A DNA stretch of 40,593 bases, from NCBI RefSeq assembly GCF_009690905.1, contig NZ_VOSW01000087.1, positions 1-40,593 on the forward strand, read 5' to 3'. A model generated the notes under the pieces. That model did not search any database, had not been told where the DNA came from, and was given only the letters and a program-made list of their open reading frames with translations. Positions within the stretch are counted from its first letter, which is position 1; each line of letters opens with the position of its first letter. Source of the stretch: Paraburkholderia madseniana. Lineage in GTDB: Bacteria; Pseudomonadota; Gammaproteobacteria; Burkholderiales; Burkholderiaceae. A program made the position numbers and the translations under genes. Shown piece after piece: positions 16,020 to 25,128 of the stretch.

Positions 16020-17114
16020 ATGACCAGGACAAGCGCCAGGTCCGTCAGCATCGCGCCGGACCACAATCGACCCACCCTGTCGAAGGGCCAGAAAGCGTTC
16101 AACACGCTGATCAAACAGATCGAAAAGCGGCGCGCGAGTTTGAGCGCGTGGGAGGAGTTCACGCCGGCTTTCCAGCAAAAGTACGTGAATGAACTGCTGC
16201 CGCTAACGCAGAAGATGCAACATTTGCGTGCGCGGATGGCGCACCTTCTTGACGAGCAGAGCAATCAAAAACGTATCACGCAGACCGAGCGGCGCACCCT
16301 TTCAGCGGTGATTGTCGATCTGGCGGCGAGGTGTCTCGGGGAAGAAGATAGCGAGGAGTTGAAAGCGCTATACAACCGCCACAGCGGGTCCGACTACGAC
16401 GAGGAAAGAGCGTCCGAGTTAGACGAAATGAAATCGATGCTGGAGACGGTATTAGGTGTCGAGCTAGACGACATCGACATGAACTCGCCCGATGAAGTTC
16501 TGGATCGCCTGCAGACGCATATCGAACAGGACGACGCCGCGCAAGCAGCGGAACATCAGGCCCGCCAGGCGCAAAGCGCCCCGAAAAAGAAGACGGCGAA
16601 ACAAATGGCGGCCGAAACGCGCCGCGAGGAAGAAGAAGCCCAACTGAGTCGCTCGATTCGCGAGGTGTATCGTAAGCTGGCCAGCGCGTTGCATCCCGAT
16701 CGCGAAAGCGATCCAGAGGAACGCAAACGGAAAACCGCGCTGATGCAACGGGTCAACGAGGCCTACAGCAAGAACAACCTGCTGCATTTGCTCGAGTTGC
16801 AGCTTGAACTGGAACACATCGACCAGAACGCGCTCGATAACCTGAGCGAAGACCGGCTCAAGCATTACAACAAGATACTGAAGGAGCAGGTAGGCGAACT
16901 CGACGACGAAATTATGTTTGTCGAAATGGCGTTCAAGGAACGCTACGGGCTCGACCCGATGGCTCCCATCACGCCGAAGAAGATAATGCACGGGCTGACA
17001 GCGGACGTTTTTATGCTGCAGGAACAGATCGAGTCGCTCGAGTACGATCTGGTGGAGTTCCAGGACCTCGGCACGCTCAAGGCCTGGTTGAAAATCAGGC
17101 GGCGTTGGAATTGA
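16020..17114 (+). CDS. J-domain protein with internal J domain and coiled-coil flanks
   Basis: A 364-residue protein with a DnaJ-type J domain far from the N-terminus (about residues 210-255). SIREVYRKLASALHPDRES carries the HPD motif at 225-227, which in J proteins stimulates the ATPase of an Hsp70. No Gly/Phe linker, zinc-finger or DnaJ C-terminal domain is present. The flanks are strongly charged and helical: about 20-110 and 160-215 upstream, and a Leu-rich region 250-345 downstream with coiled-coil character. The client is unknown. The ATG at 16020 is chosen over one 27 codons upstream that overlaps the preceding gene. It faces the dehydrogenase gene at 17158 convergently. Confidence 0.8.
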   Translation: MTRTSARSVSIAPDHNRPTLSKGQKAFNTLIKQIEKRRASLSAWEEFTPAFQQKYVNELLPLTQKMQHLRARMAHLLDEQSNQKRITQTERRTLSAVIVDLAARCLGEEDSEELKALYNRHSGSDYDEERASELDEMKSMLETVLGVELDDIDMNSPDEVLDRLQTHIEQDDAAQAAEHQARQAQSAPKKKTAKQMAAETRREEEEAQLSRSIREVYRKLASALHPDRESDPEERKRKTALMQRVNEAYSKNNLLHLLELQLELEHIDQNALDNLSEDRLKHYNKILKEQVGELDDEIMFVEMAFKERYGLDPMAPITPKKIMHGLTADVFMLQEQIESLEYDLVEFQDLGTLKAWLKIRRRWN

Positions 17115-17157
17115 AAGGCTCCCTTCGCTGCCCGACGTGCGCGTCACGTATCCAAGG

Positions 17158-18309
17158 TCAAGCGGGTTTTATCTCTTGCCACTGACCGTCCGCCGCGCTG
17201 CTTGCCAGCACTGCATCGATAAAACGCAGGCCCGCCACCCCGTCATCCACCGTGGTGAGCAACAGGCTTTCAGCGGGCAACGGTTGACCTGCATTCAACG
17301 CTTCGATCTGTAACGCCGCATCCTTGTACAACTGCGCGAACGCTTCCAGATAACCCTCAGGATGCCCCTGTGGCACACGCGTCGCGTGCGCCGCGATCGC
17401 ACTTTTCACGCGTCCGCGCGTCAGTCGCTCAGCCGACCCACCGAGCGGCGTGAACCACAATTCGTTCGGATTCTCCTGATCGAAGGCGAGACTCGCTTTC
17501 GTCCCATACACCCGCAGACGCAGCGCATTCTCCGCGCCGCTCGCCACCTGGCTCGCCCACAGCATGCCGCGCGCGCCGTTCGGATAGCGCAGCATCGCCT
17601 GCACGTGGTCGTCGATACGGCGTCCCGGCACGAAGGTGTGCAACTCGGCCGATAGCTCCAAAGGCAACATCCCCGTAACGAACGCGGCCAAGTGGTACGC
17701 ATGCGTGCCGATGTCACCCAGACAACCGGCAGGACCCGCCAACAATGGATTCGTGCGCCAGCCTGCCTGCTTGTTCGTCCCGCTCGTTTCTATCGGTTCA
17801 GCCAGCCAGTCCTGCGCGTATTCGACTTGCACTACGCGTATTTCGCCGAGCTCGCCTTGTTCGACGAGCTCGCGAGCATGGCGCACCATCGGATAACCGG
17901 AATAGGTATGCGTCAGCGCGAACAACCTGTTCCTCTCGCGCGCGAGCTTCGCGAGCGCCTCGCCTTCCGCCAGCGAAATCGCCAGCGGTTTGTCGCACAC
18001 CACATGAATGCCCGCTTCGAGAAAAGCCGTCGCCACCGGCGCATGCAGATGATTCGGCGTGACGATCGCGACTGCGTCAATACCGTCGTCGCGAGCGGCT
18101 TCGGCTCGCGCCATCTCGCGCCAGTCGGTATAGCTACGCGCGATGCCGGCCTCAACGGCGCTCGCTTGCGCGCGCTGCGGATCTGACGACAACGCGCCCG
18201 CTACCAGTTCGAACCGGTCGTCGAGCCGCGCGGCGATTCGATGCACTGCGCCGATAAATGCGCCCTGGCCGCCGCCGACCATGCCGAGCCTGAGTCTTCT
18301 TTGTGCCAT
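17158..18309 (-). CDS. Gfo/Idh/MocA-family oxidoreductase
   Basis: A 383-residue NAD(P)-dependent dehydrogenase of the Gfo/Idh/MocA family, which oxidise sugars, inositols and sugar derivatives. The dinucleotide-binding loop GMVGGGQGAFIG is at residues 9-20, VTPNHLHAPVA follows, and the catalytic-lysine block CDKPLA (the EKP equivalent) is intact. GDIGTHAYHLAAFV matches the conserved histidine segment of the C-terminal domain. The start at 18309 is supported by AAAGGAG upstream. It is the last gene of the LacI-regulated sugar operon, 62 bp after the TIM-barrel gene. The specific substrate cannot be told from sequence. Confidence 0.88.
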   Translation of the reverse strand: MAQRRLRLGMVGGGQGAFIGAVHRIAARLDDRFELVAGALSSDPQRAQASAVEAGIARSYTDWREMARAEAARDDGIDAVAIVTPNHLHAPVATAFLEAGIHVVCDKPLAISLAEGEALAKLARERNRLFALTHTYSGYPMVRHARELVEQGELGEIRVVQVEYAQDWLAEPIETSGTNKQAGWRTNPLLAGPAGCLGDIGTHAYHLAAFVTGMLPLELSAELHTFVPGRRIDDHVQAMLRYPNGARGMLWASQVASGAENALRLRVYGTKASLAFDQENPNELWFTPLGGSAERLTRGRVKSAIAAHATRVPQGHPEGYLEAFAQLYKDAALQIEALNAGQPLPAESLLLTTVDDGVAGLRFIDAVLASSAADGQWQEIKPA

Positions 18310-18371
18310 CGCACTCACTCCTTTGCGATCTTCTTCATTCGCTTCACGGTTAGCTCGTCTGCAGATCGCTG

Positions 18372-19421
18372 TCAAATACCAAGCACGCGTTTTAGCTGCG
18401 CTGCATCCACGCCACTGCCCGCGAAATCATCGAACGCATGATCGGCCACGCGAATGATGTGGCGGCGAATAAACTCCGCGCCTTCACGCGCGCCGTCCTG
18501 GGGATGCTTCAGCGCGCACTCCCATTCCAGCACCGCCCAGCCGGGAAAATCGTATTGCGCCATCTTCGAGAAGATCGCACCGAAATCGATCTGCCCGTCG
18601 CCAAGCGATCGGAAACGCCCCGCGCGTTCGACCCAGCCGCTATAGCCGCCATACACACCTTGCTTGCCGTTCGGACGAAACTCCGCATCCTTCACGTGGA
18701 ACGCCTTGATGCGCTCGTGATAGATGTCGATAAACGCAAGGTAGTCGAGTTGCTGCAAAACGAAATGGCTCGGATCGTAGAGGATGTTCGCGCGTGGGTG
18801 TTGCTTCACTGCGTGCAGAAAGCGCTCGAAGGTCACGCCGTCGTGCAGGTCCTCGCCCGGATGCAATTCGTAGCACACGTTCACACCGGCTTCGTCGAAC
18901 GCATCGAGAATCGGCGTCCAGCGGCGCGCGAGTTCCTCGAACGCCGCTTCTATCAAACCTGCTGGACGCTGCGGCCATGGGTACAGATACGGCCACGCCA
19001 GTGCGCCGGAAAACGACACGTGGGCATCGAGACCTAAGCGCTGCGAAGCCTTCGCTGCGAGCTTCATCTGCTCGACTGCCCACTGCGTACGCGCAGCAGG
19101 ATCGCCGCGCACATGCTGCGCGGCAAAGCCGTCGAACAACACGTCATAGGCCGGATGCACGGCCACCAGCTGCCCTTGCAGATGCGTCGACAGTTCAGTG
19201 ATCGTCACGCCCGCATCTTCCGCGACCTCGCGCAGCTCGTCGCAATACGCCTGACTCGCCGCCGCCTGCTCAAGGTCGATCAGACGCGTATCGCACGGCA
19301 CCTGGATCCCCTTGAAGCCGAGACTCGCGGCCCAGCCCGCCAGATGCGCGAAGTTGTCGAACGGCACCTCGTCGCCCATGAATTGAGCGAGAAAGATCGC
19401 CGGCCCTTTGATGGTTTTCAT
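18372..19421 (-). CDS. Sugar isomerase/epimerase, xylose-isomerase-like TIM barrel
   Basis: A 349-residue TIM-barrel enzyme of the AP-endonuclease-2/xylose-isomerase-like superfamily. Likely divalent-metal ligands are Glu185 (CYELHPGED), Asp216 and His219 (YDPSHF), His242 (AFHVKDAEF) and Glu299 (AVLEWE). Such enzymes isomerise, epimerise or dehydrate sugars and keto-sugars and are often paired with Gfo/Idh/MocA dehydrogenases, as here. I chose the ATG at 19421 (MKTIKGPA) over one five codons upstream. It lies 79 bp after the transporter binding-protein gene, so the operon probably imports and then converts one carbohydrate. Confidence 0.85.
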   Translation of the reverse strand: MKTIKGPAIFLAQFMGDEVPFDNFAHLAGWAASLGFKGIQVPCDTRLIDLEQAAASQAYCDELREVAEDAGVTITELSTHLQGQLVAVHPAYDVLFDGFAAQHVRGDPAARTQWAVEQMKLAAKASQRLGLDAHVSFSGALAWPYLYPWPQRPAGLIEAAFEELARRWTPILDAFDEAGVNVCYELHPGEDLHDGVTFERFLHAVKQHPRANILYDPSHFVLQQLDYLAFIDIYHERIKAFHVKDAEFRPNGKQGVYGGYSGWVERAGRFRSLGDGQIDFGAIFSKMAQYDFPGWAVLEWECALKHPQDGAREGAEFIRRHIIRVADHAFDDFAGSGVDAAQLKRVLGI

Positions 19422-19500
19422 CGTACGGTTCCTCAAACTATGGCGCGCCTGTCACCCTTCTACGACAGAGACATGGCAAGCGCGCGCCGGATACCCAGGA

Positions 19501-20463
19501 TCAGAACGGCGAGTCAGGAAAATAAAACTGCTGCGCGTTCTCCTTCGTGATCAACACCGACGGGATGATCGTGGTTGGCGGCAGTTTTTCGCCCTTCAGA
19601 CGCGCTTCGGCCGTGAGCTTGATGGCGTCGTAGATGAATTTCGGCGAGTACGACACGTCCGCCTTGATCATCGGTGCGCCGTCCATCACGTTCTTCACCA
19701 TGCCCTTCGAACCCGCACCGCCGAACACGATCTTGATGTCGGTACGCTTGGCCTGCTCGATCGCCTTGAGGACGCCCACGGCCATGTCGTCGTCGGCGGC
19801 CCAGACCGCGTCGATGTGCTTGAAGCGCGTGAGGTAGTCCTGCATCACCTTGAAGGCGTCGTCGCGATTCCAGTTCGCGTATTTGCCGTCGAGGATCTTG
19901 ATGTTCGGATACGCCTTCAGCACGCCCGTAAACGCGGTCCATCGTTCGTTGTCGAGCGTCGTCGGAATGCCACGCAGCGCGACGATGTCGCCCTTGCCGT
20001 CGAGCGCTTTCGCCAAATACTCGGCGGGAATCTTGCCGAACGCGGTGTTGTCACCCGCAACATACGCATCCTGTGCGCTGGTGTCCGTCAGGCCGCGATC
20101 GACTACCGTTACGTACACGCCCTTCTTCTTCACCTGAGCCACCGGTTGCGTGAGCGAGGCCGATTCGAACGGGAAAATCACCAGTGCGTTGATCTTGTTC
20201 ACCGTCACCAGATCCTGCAACTGGTTCGCCTGTTCGGGCGCACCGGCCGCTGTCTTCACGATCACCTTCAGATCAGGATGCGCTTTCTCCAGGTCGGCTT
20301 TCGCCTTGTTTGCCCACCAGACGATGCCGCCCGTAAAGCCGTGATCGGCTGTCGGAATCGCGACGCCCAGCGTGACTTTCTCATCGGCACGCGCGACGCC
20401 TGCCGTGCCCAGCATCCCCAACGCCAGCATGCCGGCGCCGACCGCTCGAATGATTTGCTTCAT
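19501..20463 (-). CDS. Sugar ABC transporter periplasmic binding protein (ribose class)
   Basis: A 320-residue periplasmic binding protein of the ribose/galactose-binding (type I, LacI-like) class. A signal peptide of about 26 residues ends at GVARA before DEKVTLGVAIPTADHGFTGG. The segments DLVTVNKINALVIFPFES and AVWAADDDMAVGVLKAI are typical hinge-flanking blocks of the family. A GGAGAC ribosome-binding site precedes the start. It is the third transport gene after the ATPase and permease, an order seen in many CUT2-class operons. The ligand is probably a monosaccharide or polyol, otherwise unknown. Confidence 0.9.
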   Translation of the reverse strand: MKQIIRAVGAGMLALGMLGTAGVARADEKVTLGVAIPTADHGFTGGIVWWANKAKADLEKAHPDLKVIVKTAAGAPEQANQLQDLVTVNKINALVIFPFESASLTQPVAQVKKKGVYVTVVDRGLTDTSAQDAYVAGDNTAFGKIPAEYLAKALDGKGDIVALRGIPTTLDNERWTAFTGVLKAYPNIKILDGKYANWNRDDAFKVMQDYLTRFKHIDAVWAADDDMAVGVLKAIEQAKRTDIKIVFGGAGSKGMVKNVMDGAPMIKADVSYSPKFIYDAIKLTAEARLKGEKLPPTTIIPSVLITKENAQQFYFPDSPF

Positions 20464-20546
20464 GGTTGTGTCTCCAATTATGAGGCGTTCATGCGCCCCG
20501 ATTCTCGAACTTGCCGTTGTATCCCTTGAAGCTCAACGCCCACCAC

Positions 20547-21560
20547 CTACCGCCGTCCGCGCTGCACAAACGCGACGAAGATAATCACGACGCCCTGCAC
20601 CGCCGCGTTCAGATACACGCTGATGATGCTGGTCAGATTCAGAATATTGGCGATCACCGAAAGCAGGATCGCGCCGATCACGGTGCCGACCACGCGCCCT
20701 TCGCCGCCCTTTAACGCAGTGCCGCCCACCACCACTGACGCAATCGCTTCGAGTTCCCAAAGCAGACCGGTGGTCGGTGTAGCCGAGCCGAGCCGCGGCA
20801 CATACAGCACGGTCGCAACGCCGACGCAGATACCGAGCAGCACGTACGTCACGATCTTCACGGTATCAACGCGAATCGCCGCGTAGCGCGCAACCTGTTC
20901 GTTCGAGCCGATCGCCTGCACGTGGTGGCCAAACGCCGTGCGATTGAGGATCAATGCGCCGCCCGCCGCAACGACCAGGAACACCCAGATCGGGACGGGC
21001 ACACCAAAGAGGCTCGCGTAGTAAACCGGTCCGTATAGATCGGACAACGAGTTATCCAACGTCAGCGCGCCGCCATCCGCGAGCCACGTCAGCACCGCGC
21101 GAAAAATGCCCAACGTCCCCAACGTAACGATGAACGGCTCGATGCGTCCTTTGGTGATCAGCAGGCCGTGCGCGCAGCCGAACAAACTACCGAGCACCAG
21201 CGCGAGCACAATGCCGAGCGTCACAATCAGCAAAGGCGCGAACGCATGACCGCCGACACCCGCAGCAAGTCCGTTCATCAGCCAGATCATACTGCCCGCG
21301 ATCAGCGCCGCCATCGACCCGACCGACAGATCGATGCCGCCCGAAATGATCACGAAGGTCATGCCGACCGCGATGATGCCGATGAACGAGGTGCGTGTGA
21401 GCACGTTCATCATGTTGTCGAGCGTCGCGAAATCGCGGTTGAGCAGCGTGCCGACGATGCACAGCAGGATCAGCCCAACGAGCGGCCCGAGCGCATACAG
21501 ACGATGCGCGAAGCGCAACGCGCGGCCGGATTGGACGGCTTCAGTGGGTGCCGGTCGCAT
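20547..21560 (-). CDS. Sugar ABC transporter permease (RbsC class)
   Basis: A 337-residue integral membrane permease of the CUT2/ribose transporter class, with about eight to ten hydrophobic segments. The conserved block MTFVIISGGIDLSVGSMAAL is at about residues 65-85, and the C-terminal segment SVVVGGTALKGGEGRVVGT is the usual ATPase-contacting and pore region. Its start overlaps the end of the ATPase gene by 20 bp, so the two are translationally coupled. It forms the membrane channel for the sugar carried by the downstream binding protein. Confidence 0.92.
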   Translation of the reverse strand: MRPAPTEAVQSGRALRFAHRLYALGPLVGLILLCIVGTLLNRDFATLDNMMNVLTRTSFIGIIAVGMTFVIISGGIDLSVGSMAALIAGSMIWLMNGLAAGVGGHAFAPLLIVTLGIVLALVLGSLFGCAHGLLITKGRIEPFIVTLGTLGIFRAVLTWLADGGALTLDNSLSDLYGPVYYASLFGVPVPIWVFLVVAAGGALILNRTAFGHHVQAIGSNEQVARYAAIRVDTVKIVTYVLLGICVGVATVLYVPRLGSATPTTGLLWELEAIASVVVGGTALKGGEGRVVGTVIGAILLSVIANILNLTSIISVYLNAAVQGVVIIFVAFVQRGRR

Positions 21561-23028
21561 GGGCGATCAACTCCTCTTCGGTCAGATGTTCGAGCGTGAG
21601 CGTGGTTTGCAGGCGTCCCGCACGCATCACCGCTACGCGATGGCACAAACCAATCAGCTCGATCAGTTCGGATGAAATGACGATTACCGCGCGGCCCTGC
21701 GCGGCGAGACGATGGATCAGGAAATAGATGTCGCGTTTCGCGCCGACATCGACGCCGCGAGTCGGCTCGTCGAGCACGATTACGTTAGGATCGGGTTGCA
21801 GGAACTTGGCGAGCGCGAGCTTCTGCTGATTGCCGCCGGAGAGCATACGCGCGCGGCTCGACAGATCGCCCGTGCGAATCCCGAAGTCGTGCACGGCCTG
21901 GGTCAAGGCGGCGCGCCCCGCTTTCATGTCGAGCAAGGGATGCGCGTAGCGTTCGAGCGTCATCAGCGTGACGTTGTCCTGCAGGCTTAAATTCACATGC
22001 AGGCCTTTGCCTTTGCGGTCTTCGCTCAGATACGTAATGCCGTGGCGCATGGCGTCGCGCGGGCTCTTCAGATCGGCGCGGCGGCCGGCGATCTCGATGC
22101 GGCCCGCCGTGCGTTTGCGCAGGCCGATGAGCGCTTCGAATGCTTCGGTGCGGCCTGCTCCGACCAGGCCGGCGAAACCCAGCACTTCGCCGGCGCGCAC
22201 GTCGAAGCTCAGGTCTTCGACCCAGTCCGGTACAGCAAGGCCCTCTACCTTTAACGCAATCGGCGCGTCGGCAGGCACGGTGATCTTGTCGGGGAACATA
22301 TCGGACACGTCGCGCCCGACCATCAGATTCGCCATCTGCTGCCGCGCGAGCCCAGAGGTTTCGCTACGTGCGACGAAGCGGCCATCGCGCATCACGATCA
22401 CTTCGTCGGTGATGCGCTCGACTTCATCAAGCTTGTGCGAGATGTAGACGATGGTCACGCCGTCGGCTTTCAGCTTCGCCATCAGCGTGAAGAGGCGCTC
22501 GGTTTCGGCCGGCGTGAGCGTGGCAGTCGGTTCGTCCATGATGAGCAAACGCGCGCGACGTGACAGCGCTTTTGCGATCTCCACCATCTGCTTTTCCGCG
22601 ACGATCAACTCGCGCACTTTCGTATCCGGCGCTTTCTCCAGCCCCACCTGCGCGAGAAAACGCGCGGCCTCGGTGCGCATTGCAGCGTCGTCGACGAACC
22701 AGCCGCGCTTTTTTTCATGGCCGAGATACATGTTCTGCGCGATCGTCAGATGCTCGGCGAGATTGAACTCCTGGTGAATCAGCACGATGCCGGCCGCTTC
22801 CGCGTCCCGCGAACCGATGAACTGCTGCACGTGGCCGTCGACCAGCAAGGTGCCCGAGGTCGCCGTTTCGTAGCCGGCGAGGATCTTCATCAGCGTCGAT
22901 TTACCCGCGCCGTTCTCGCCGAGCAAACCGTAGATGCGCCCCGGTGCCAACTCGAAGCTCACCCCGTGCAGCACACGCACCGGCCCGAAATCTTTGCGAA
23001 TATCGTCGAAGCGAACGGCGAGGCTCAT
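21541..23028 (-). CDS. Sugar ABC transporter ATPase, double ABC domain (RbsA class)
   Basis: A 495-residue ATPase with two fused ABC domains, as in RbsA/MglA. The first domain has Walker A GENGAGKST at residues 37-45 and Walker B LLIMDEPTATLT. The second has the degenerate P-loop GLVGAGRTE typical of this class, an intact LSGGNQQKLALAKFL signature and Walker B VIVLDEPTRGVD. It begins 3 bp after the end of the LacI-type regulator and overlaps the permease by 20 bp, so the operon is tightly packed. Confidence 0.94.
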   Translation of the reverse strand: MSLAVRFDDIRKDFGPVRVLHGVSFELAPGRIYGLLGENGAGKSTLMKILAGYETATSGTLLVDGHVQQFIGSRDAEAAGIVLIHQEFNLAEHLTIAQNMYLGHEKKRGWFVDDAAMRTEAARFLAQVGLEKAPDTKVRELIVAEKQMVEIAKALSRRARLLIMDEPTATLTPAETERLFTLMAKLKADGVTIVYISHKLDEVERITDEVIVMRDGRFVARSETSGLARQQMANLMVGRDVSDMFPDKITVPADAPIALKVEGLAVPDWVEDLSFDVRAGEVLGFAGLVGAGRTEAFEALIGLRKRTAGRIEIAGRRADLKSPRDAMRHGITYLSEDRKGKGLHVNLSLQDNVTLMTLERYAHPLLDMKAGRAALTQAVHDFGIRTGDLSSRARMLSGGNQQKLALAKFLQPDPNVIVLDEPTRGVDVGAKRDIYFLIHRLAAQGRAVIVISSELIELIGLCHRVAVMRAGRLQTTLTLEHLTEEELIAHATGTH

Positions 23029-23031
23029 GGC

Positions 23032-24117
23032 TTAAGCGCTCCCGCGGATCACGAGCCGATGCGGCAGCAGCACGCCCGGCACATTCGCTAACGGATTCGC
23101 AAGCCGCTGCAGCAGGAGGCGCGCGGCGGTCTCGCCGAGTTCGCGCATCGGCTGGGCGATTGTGGTCAGCGGCGGATCGACTTGTGCGGCGAGCGAGATA
23201 TCGTCGAAGCCGACCACCGCGACATCGTCCGGCACGCGCTTGCCGACGCTGCGCAAGCCGTGGATCACGCCGATCGCCAGCGTGTCGGAGACGGCGAAGA
23301 TCGCGCTCGGCGCGTCAGGCTGCTGCATCAGCAAGGCCGCCGCCGATGCACCCGCCTCGTAGTCGAGACTGTTCAGGTTCATGCGCCAACGCTCGTCGGG
23401 CGCGATGCCCGCTTCGGTCAACGCGTCCAGATAGCCTTGCTGACGCTGCCGCGCGTACAGATAGTCGACATCCGAATTGATGAGGCCGATGCGCCGGTGG
23501 CCACGCGCGAGCAGATGCCGCACTGCGTCGCCCGCCGCCCGGTAGTTGTCGATGCCGACGTACGGCACGCCCATGGCCGGATCGAACTCGCAGCACGCGA
23601 CCCACGGCAGCGCGCTGGATGCCTCACCGAGCGCCTGCTGGATAGTGGCTGGATCGAGGCAGATCGCGCCGTCCGCGCGGCGGCGGCGCAGCAGATCGAA
23701 ATAGCTGCGCTCGCGCCCCGGATCGGCTCCCGTATCGCATAGCAGCATGAAATAGCCGTGCTGGCGCGCGACGCTGTCGATGCCGCGCACGATCTCCGCG
23801 TAGAAGGGGTTGCCGACGTCGGGCACCATCGTCAGCAGCAGGCGGCTTTCGGCGGTGCGCAGGTTGCGTGCGAGTTCGTTGACGCGGTAGCCGCTGGCGT
23901 CGACCGCCGCCAATACCTTGTCGCGCGTGGCGGGCCGCACGTTCTCGTGGCCGTTCAGCACGCGCGACACCGTCGCCACCGAGACCCCCGCCTGCTCCGC
24001 CACCTGAGCAATCGAAAGGCCCTCGGCCGGACGCGGCGGCTGAGCCTCAGGCTGCGGGCGCGCCTTCGACGACGCCGACGGCGTCGCGGGGGCCACTTTG
24101 GACACCGGCTTGGACAA
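23032..24117 (-). CDS. LacI-family transcriptional repressor of the sugar operon
   Basis: A 361-residue LacI/GalR regulator. The helix-turn-helix and hinge helix are at about residues 34-80 (LSIAQVAEQAGVSVATVSRV, then a hinge near VNELARNLR), followed by a periplasmic-binding-protein-like effector domain. The first 33 residues form a Pro/Ala/Lys-rich extension unusual for the family; an internal start is possible but no better-placed Met is evident. It is the first gene of the operon it presumably controls, only 3 bp before the ATPase. A perfect 22-bp palindrome with the central CG typical of LacI operators lies 14 bp before its start, so autorepression is likely. Confidence 0.92.
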   Translation of the reverse strand: MSKPVSKVAPATPSASSKARPQPEAQPPRPAEGLSIAQVAEQAGVSVATVSRVLNGHENVRPATRDKVLAAVDASGYRVNELARNLRTAESRLLLTMVPDVGNPFYAEIVRGIDSVARQHGYFMLLCDTGADPGRERSYFDLLRRRRADGAICLDPATIQQALGEASSALPWVACCEFDPAMGVPYVGIDNYRAAGDAVRHLLARGHRRIGLINSDVDYLYARQRQQGYLDALTEAGIAPDERWRMNLNSLDYEAGASAAALLMQQPDAPSAIFAVSDTLAIGVIHGLRSVGKRVPDDVAVVGFDDISLAAQVDPPLTTIAQPMRELGETAARLLLQRLANPLANVPGVLLPHRLVIRGSA

Positions 24118-24131
24118 GTGGATCCGCCTCG

Positions 24132-24153
24132 AAAATGTAATCGATTACATTTT
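24132..24153. promoter_or_regulatory. Perfect 22-bp LacI-type operator
   Basis: The half-site AAAATGTAATC (24132-24142) is followed directly by its exact reverse complement (24143-24153). This gives an uninterrupted palindrome centred on CG, the symmetry preferred by LacI/GalR repressors. It lies 14 bp upstream of the repressor's start codon, where binding would block the ribosome-binding-site-proximal promoter region. No second copy was noticed in the window. Confidence 0.85.
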
Positions 24154-24286
24154 TGGGCGATGGAGGCTGGAATCGCAAGGACGGATCGCTAGGGATTAAC
24201 ACGGGGTCGAGCAGGCATGGCGAGAGCCCGCCCAGGGTTCGGCCCGGCGGCGCACTGCCCGCGACGGCGTGGATCCGCGCCGCCAT

Positions 24287-24340
24287 TTGGTACAATCCCG
24301 CAGTTACCCTGCCGTGGCCTGCTTTGTACCGAGTTGTACC
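24287..24340 (+). promoter_or_regulatory. Extended -10 promoter and GGTACAA repeats upstream of the Pcm-like gene
   Basis: TGGTACAAT at 24288-24296 matches an extended -10 element (TGnTATAAT) with no good -35. GGTACAA at 24289-24295 recurs in inverted orientation as TTGTACC at 24324-24330 and again at 24334-24340. Start of transcription would be near 24303 and the leader about 110 nt. The repeated heptamer straddling the promoter suggests a regulator site; no regulator is identified. Confidence 0.4.
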
Positions 24341-24415
24341 CCGGAGTCGCATCCCGAGGCCGCCGGTCAGTGGCAAAGAATCGCAAACTCGCCAAACCAC
24401 ACTGCCGAATCCACC

Positions 24416-25069
24416 ATGAACATCGAGCAAGCGCGTTTCAACATGATCGAACAGCAGATCCGCCCCTGGGAAGTGCTCGACCAGGACGTGCTGAATCTGC
24501 TCTCGATCGTCAAGCGTGAAAACTTCGTCCCCACCGTCTACCGCGATCTGGCCTTCGTCGACTTCGAAGTGCCGCTGCCGGCCGGCCAGCACATGCTGGC
24601 GCCGCGCGTCGAAGCGCGCGTGCTGCAGGAACTGGCGGTGAAGAAACACGAAAGCGTGCTCGAAATCGGCGCCGGCTCGGGTTACATGGCCGCCCTGCTC
24701 GCGCATCGCGCGCAGCACGTCCTGACGGTCGACATCGAACCGGAACTGGCTGAACTGGCGAAGAACAACCTCATCGCCAACGGCGTGCTGAACGCCGAAG
24801 TCGTCACGGGCGACGCCTCGCGCGGCTGGGCCAACGCCGCGCCGTACGACGTGATCTGTGTATCGGGCGGCCTGCCGGTGCTGCCGCAGGACATCCTCGA
24901 ACACCTGAAGGTCGGTGGCCGCCTGGCGGCGTTCGTCGGCACCGCGCCGGTCATGAAGGCGCAAATCATCACGCGTATCGACGAGAAGCAGTACCGCATT
25001 GCCGACGTGTTCGAAACCTATGTCGAACCGCTGATCAACGCCGTGCAGCCGCCGCGCTTCAAGTTTTAA
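24416..25069 (+). CDS. Protein-L-isoaspartate O-methyltransferase family protein
   Basis: A 217-residue SAM-dependent methyltransferase of the Pcm/PIMT family. Canonical members methylate isoaspartyl residues to start repair of aged proteins. The SAM-binding motif I VLEIGAGSGYMAALLA begins at residue 81. The usual family block GQTIS..P is replaced by GQHMLAPRVEARVLQE, so it belongs to the divergent branch common in proteobacteria beside rhodanese and tolC genes. Repair activity is therefore less certain than the fold. The ATG at 24416 is chosen because the preceding in-frame sequence is non-coding in character. The rhodanese gene follows after 59 bp. Confidence 0.85.
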   Translation: MNIEQARFNMIEQQIRPWEVLDQDVLNLLSIVKRENFVPTVYRDLAFVDFEVPLPAGQHMLAPRVEARVLQELAVKKHESVLEIGAGSGYMAALLAHRAQHVLTVDIEPELAELAKNNLIANGVLNAEVVTGDASRGWANAAPYDVICVSGGLPVLPQDILEHLKVGGRLAAFVGTAPVMKAQIITRIDEKQYRIADVFETYVEPLINAVQPPRFKF

Positions 25070-25128
25070 TTCGCACGTTTTTCCGGACGGCCGGCACGCC
25101 GCCGTCCTCTGAACTGGATGTCCTGCTG

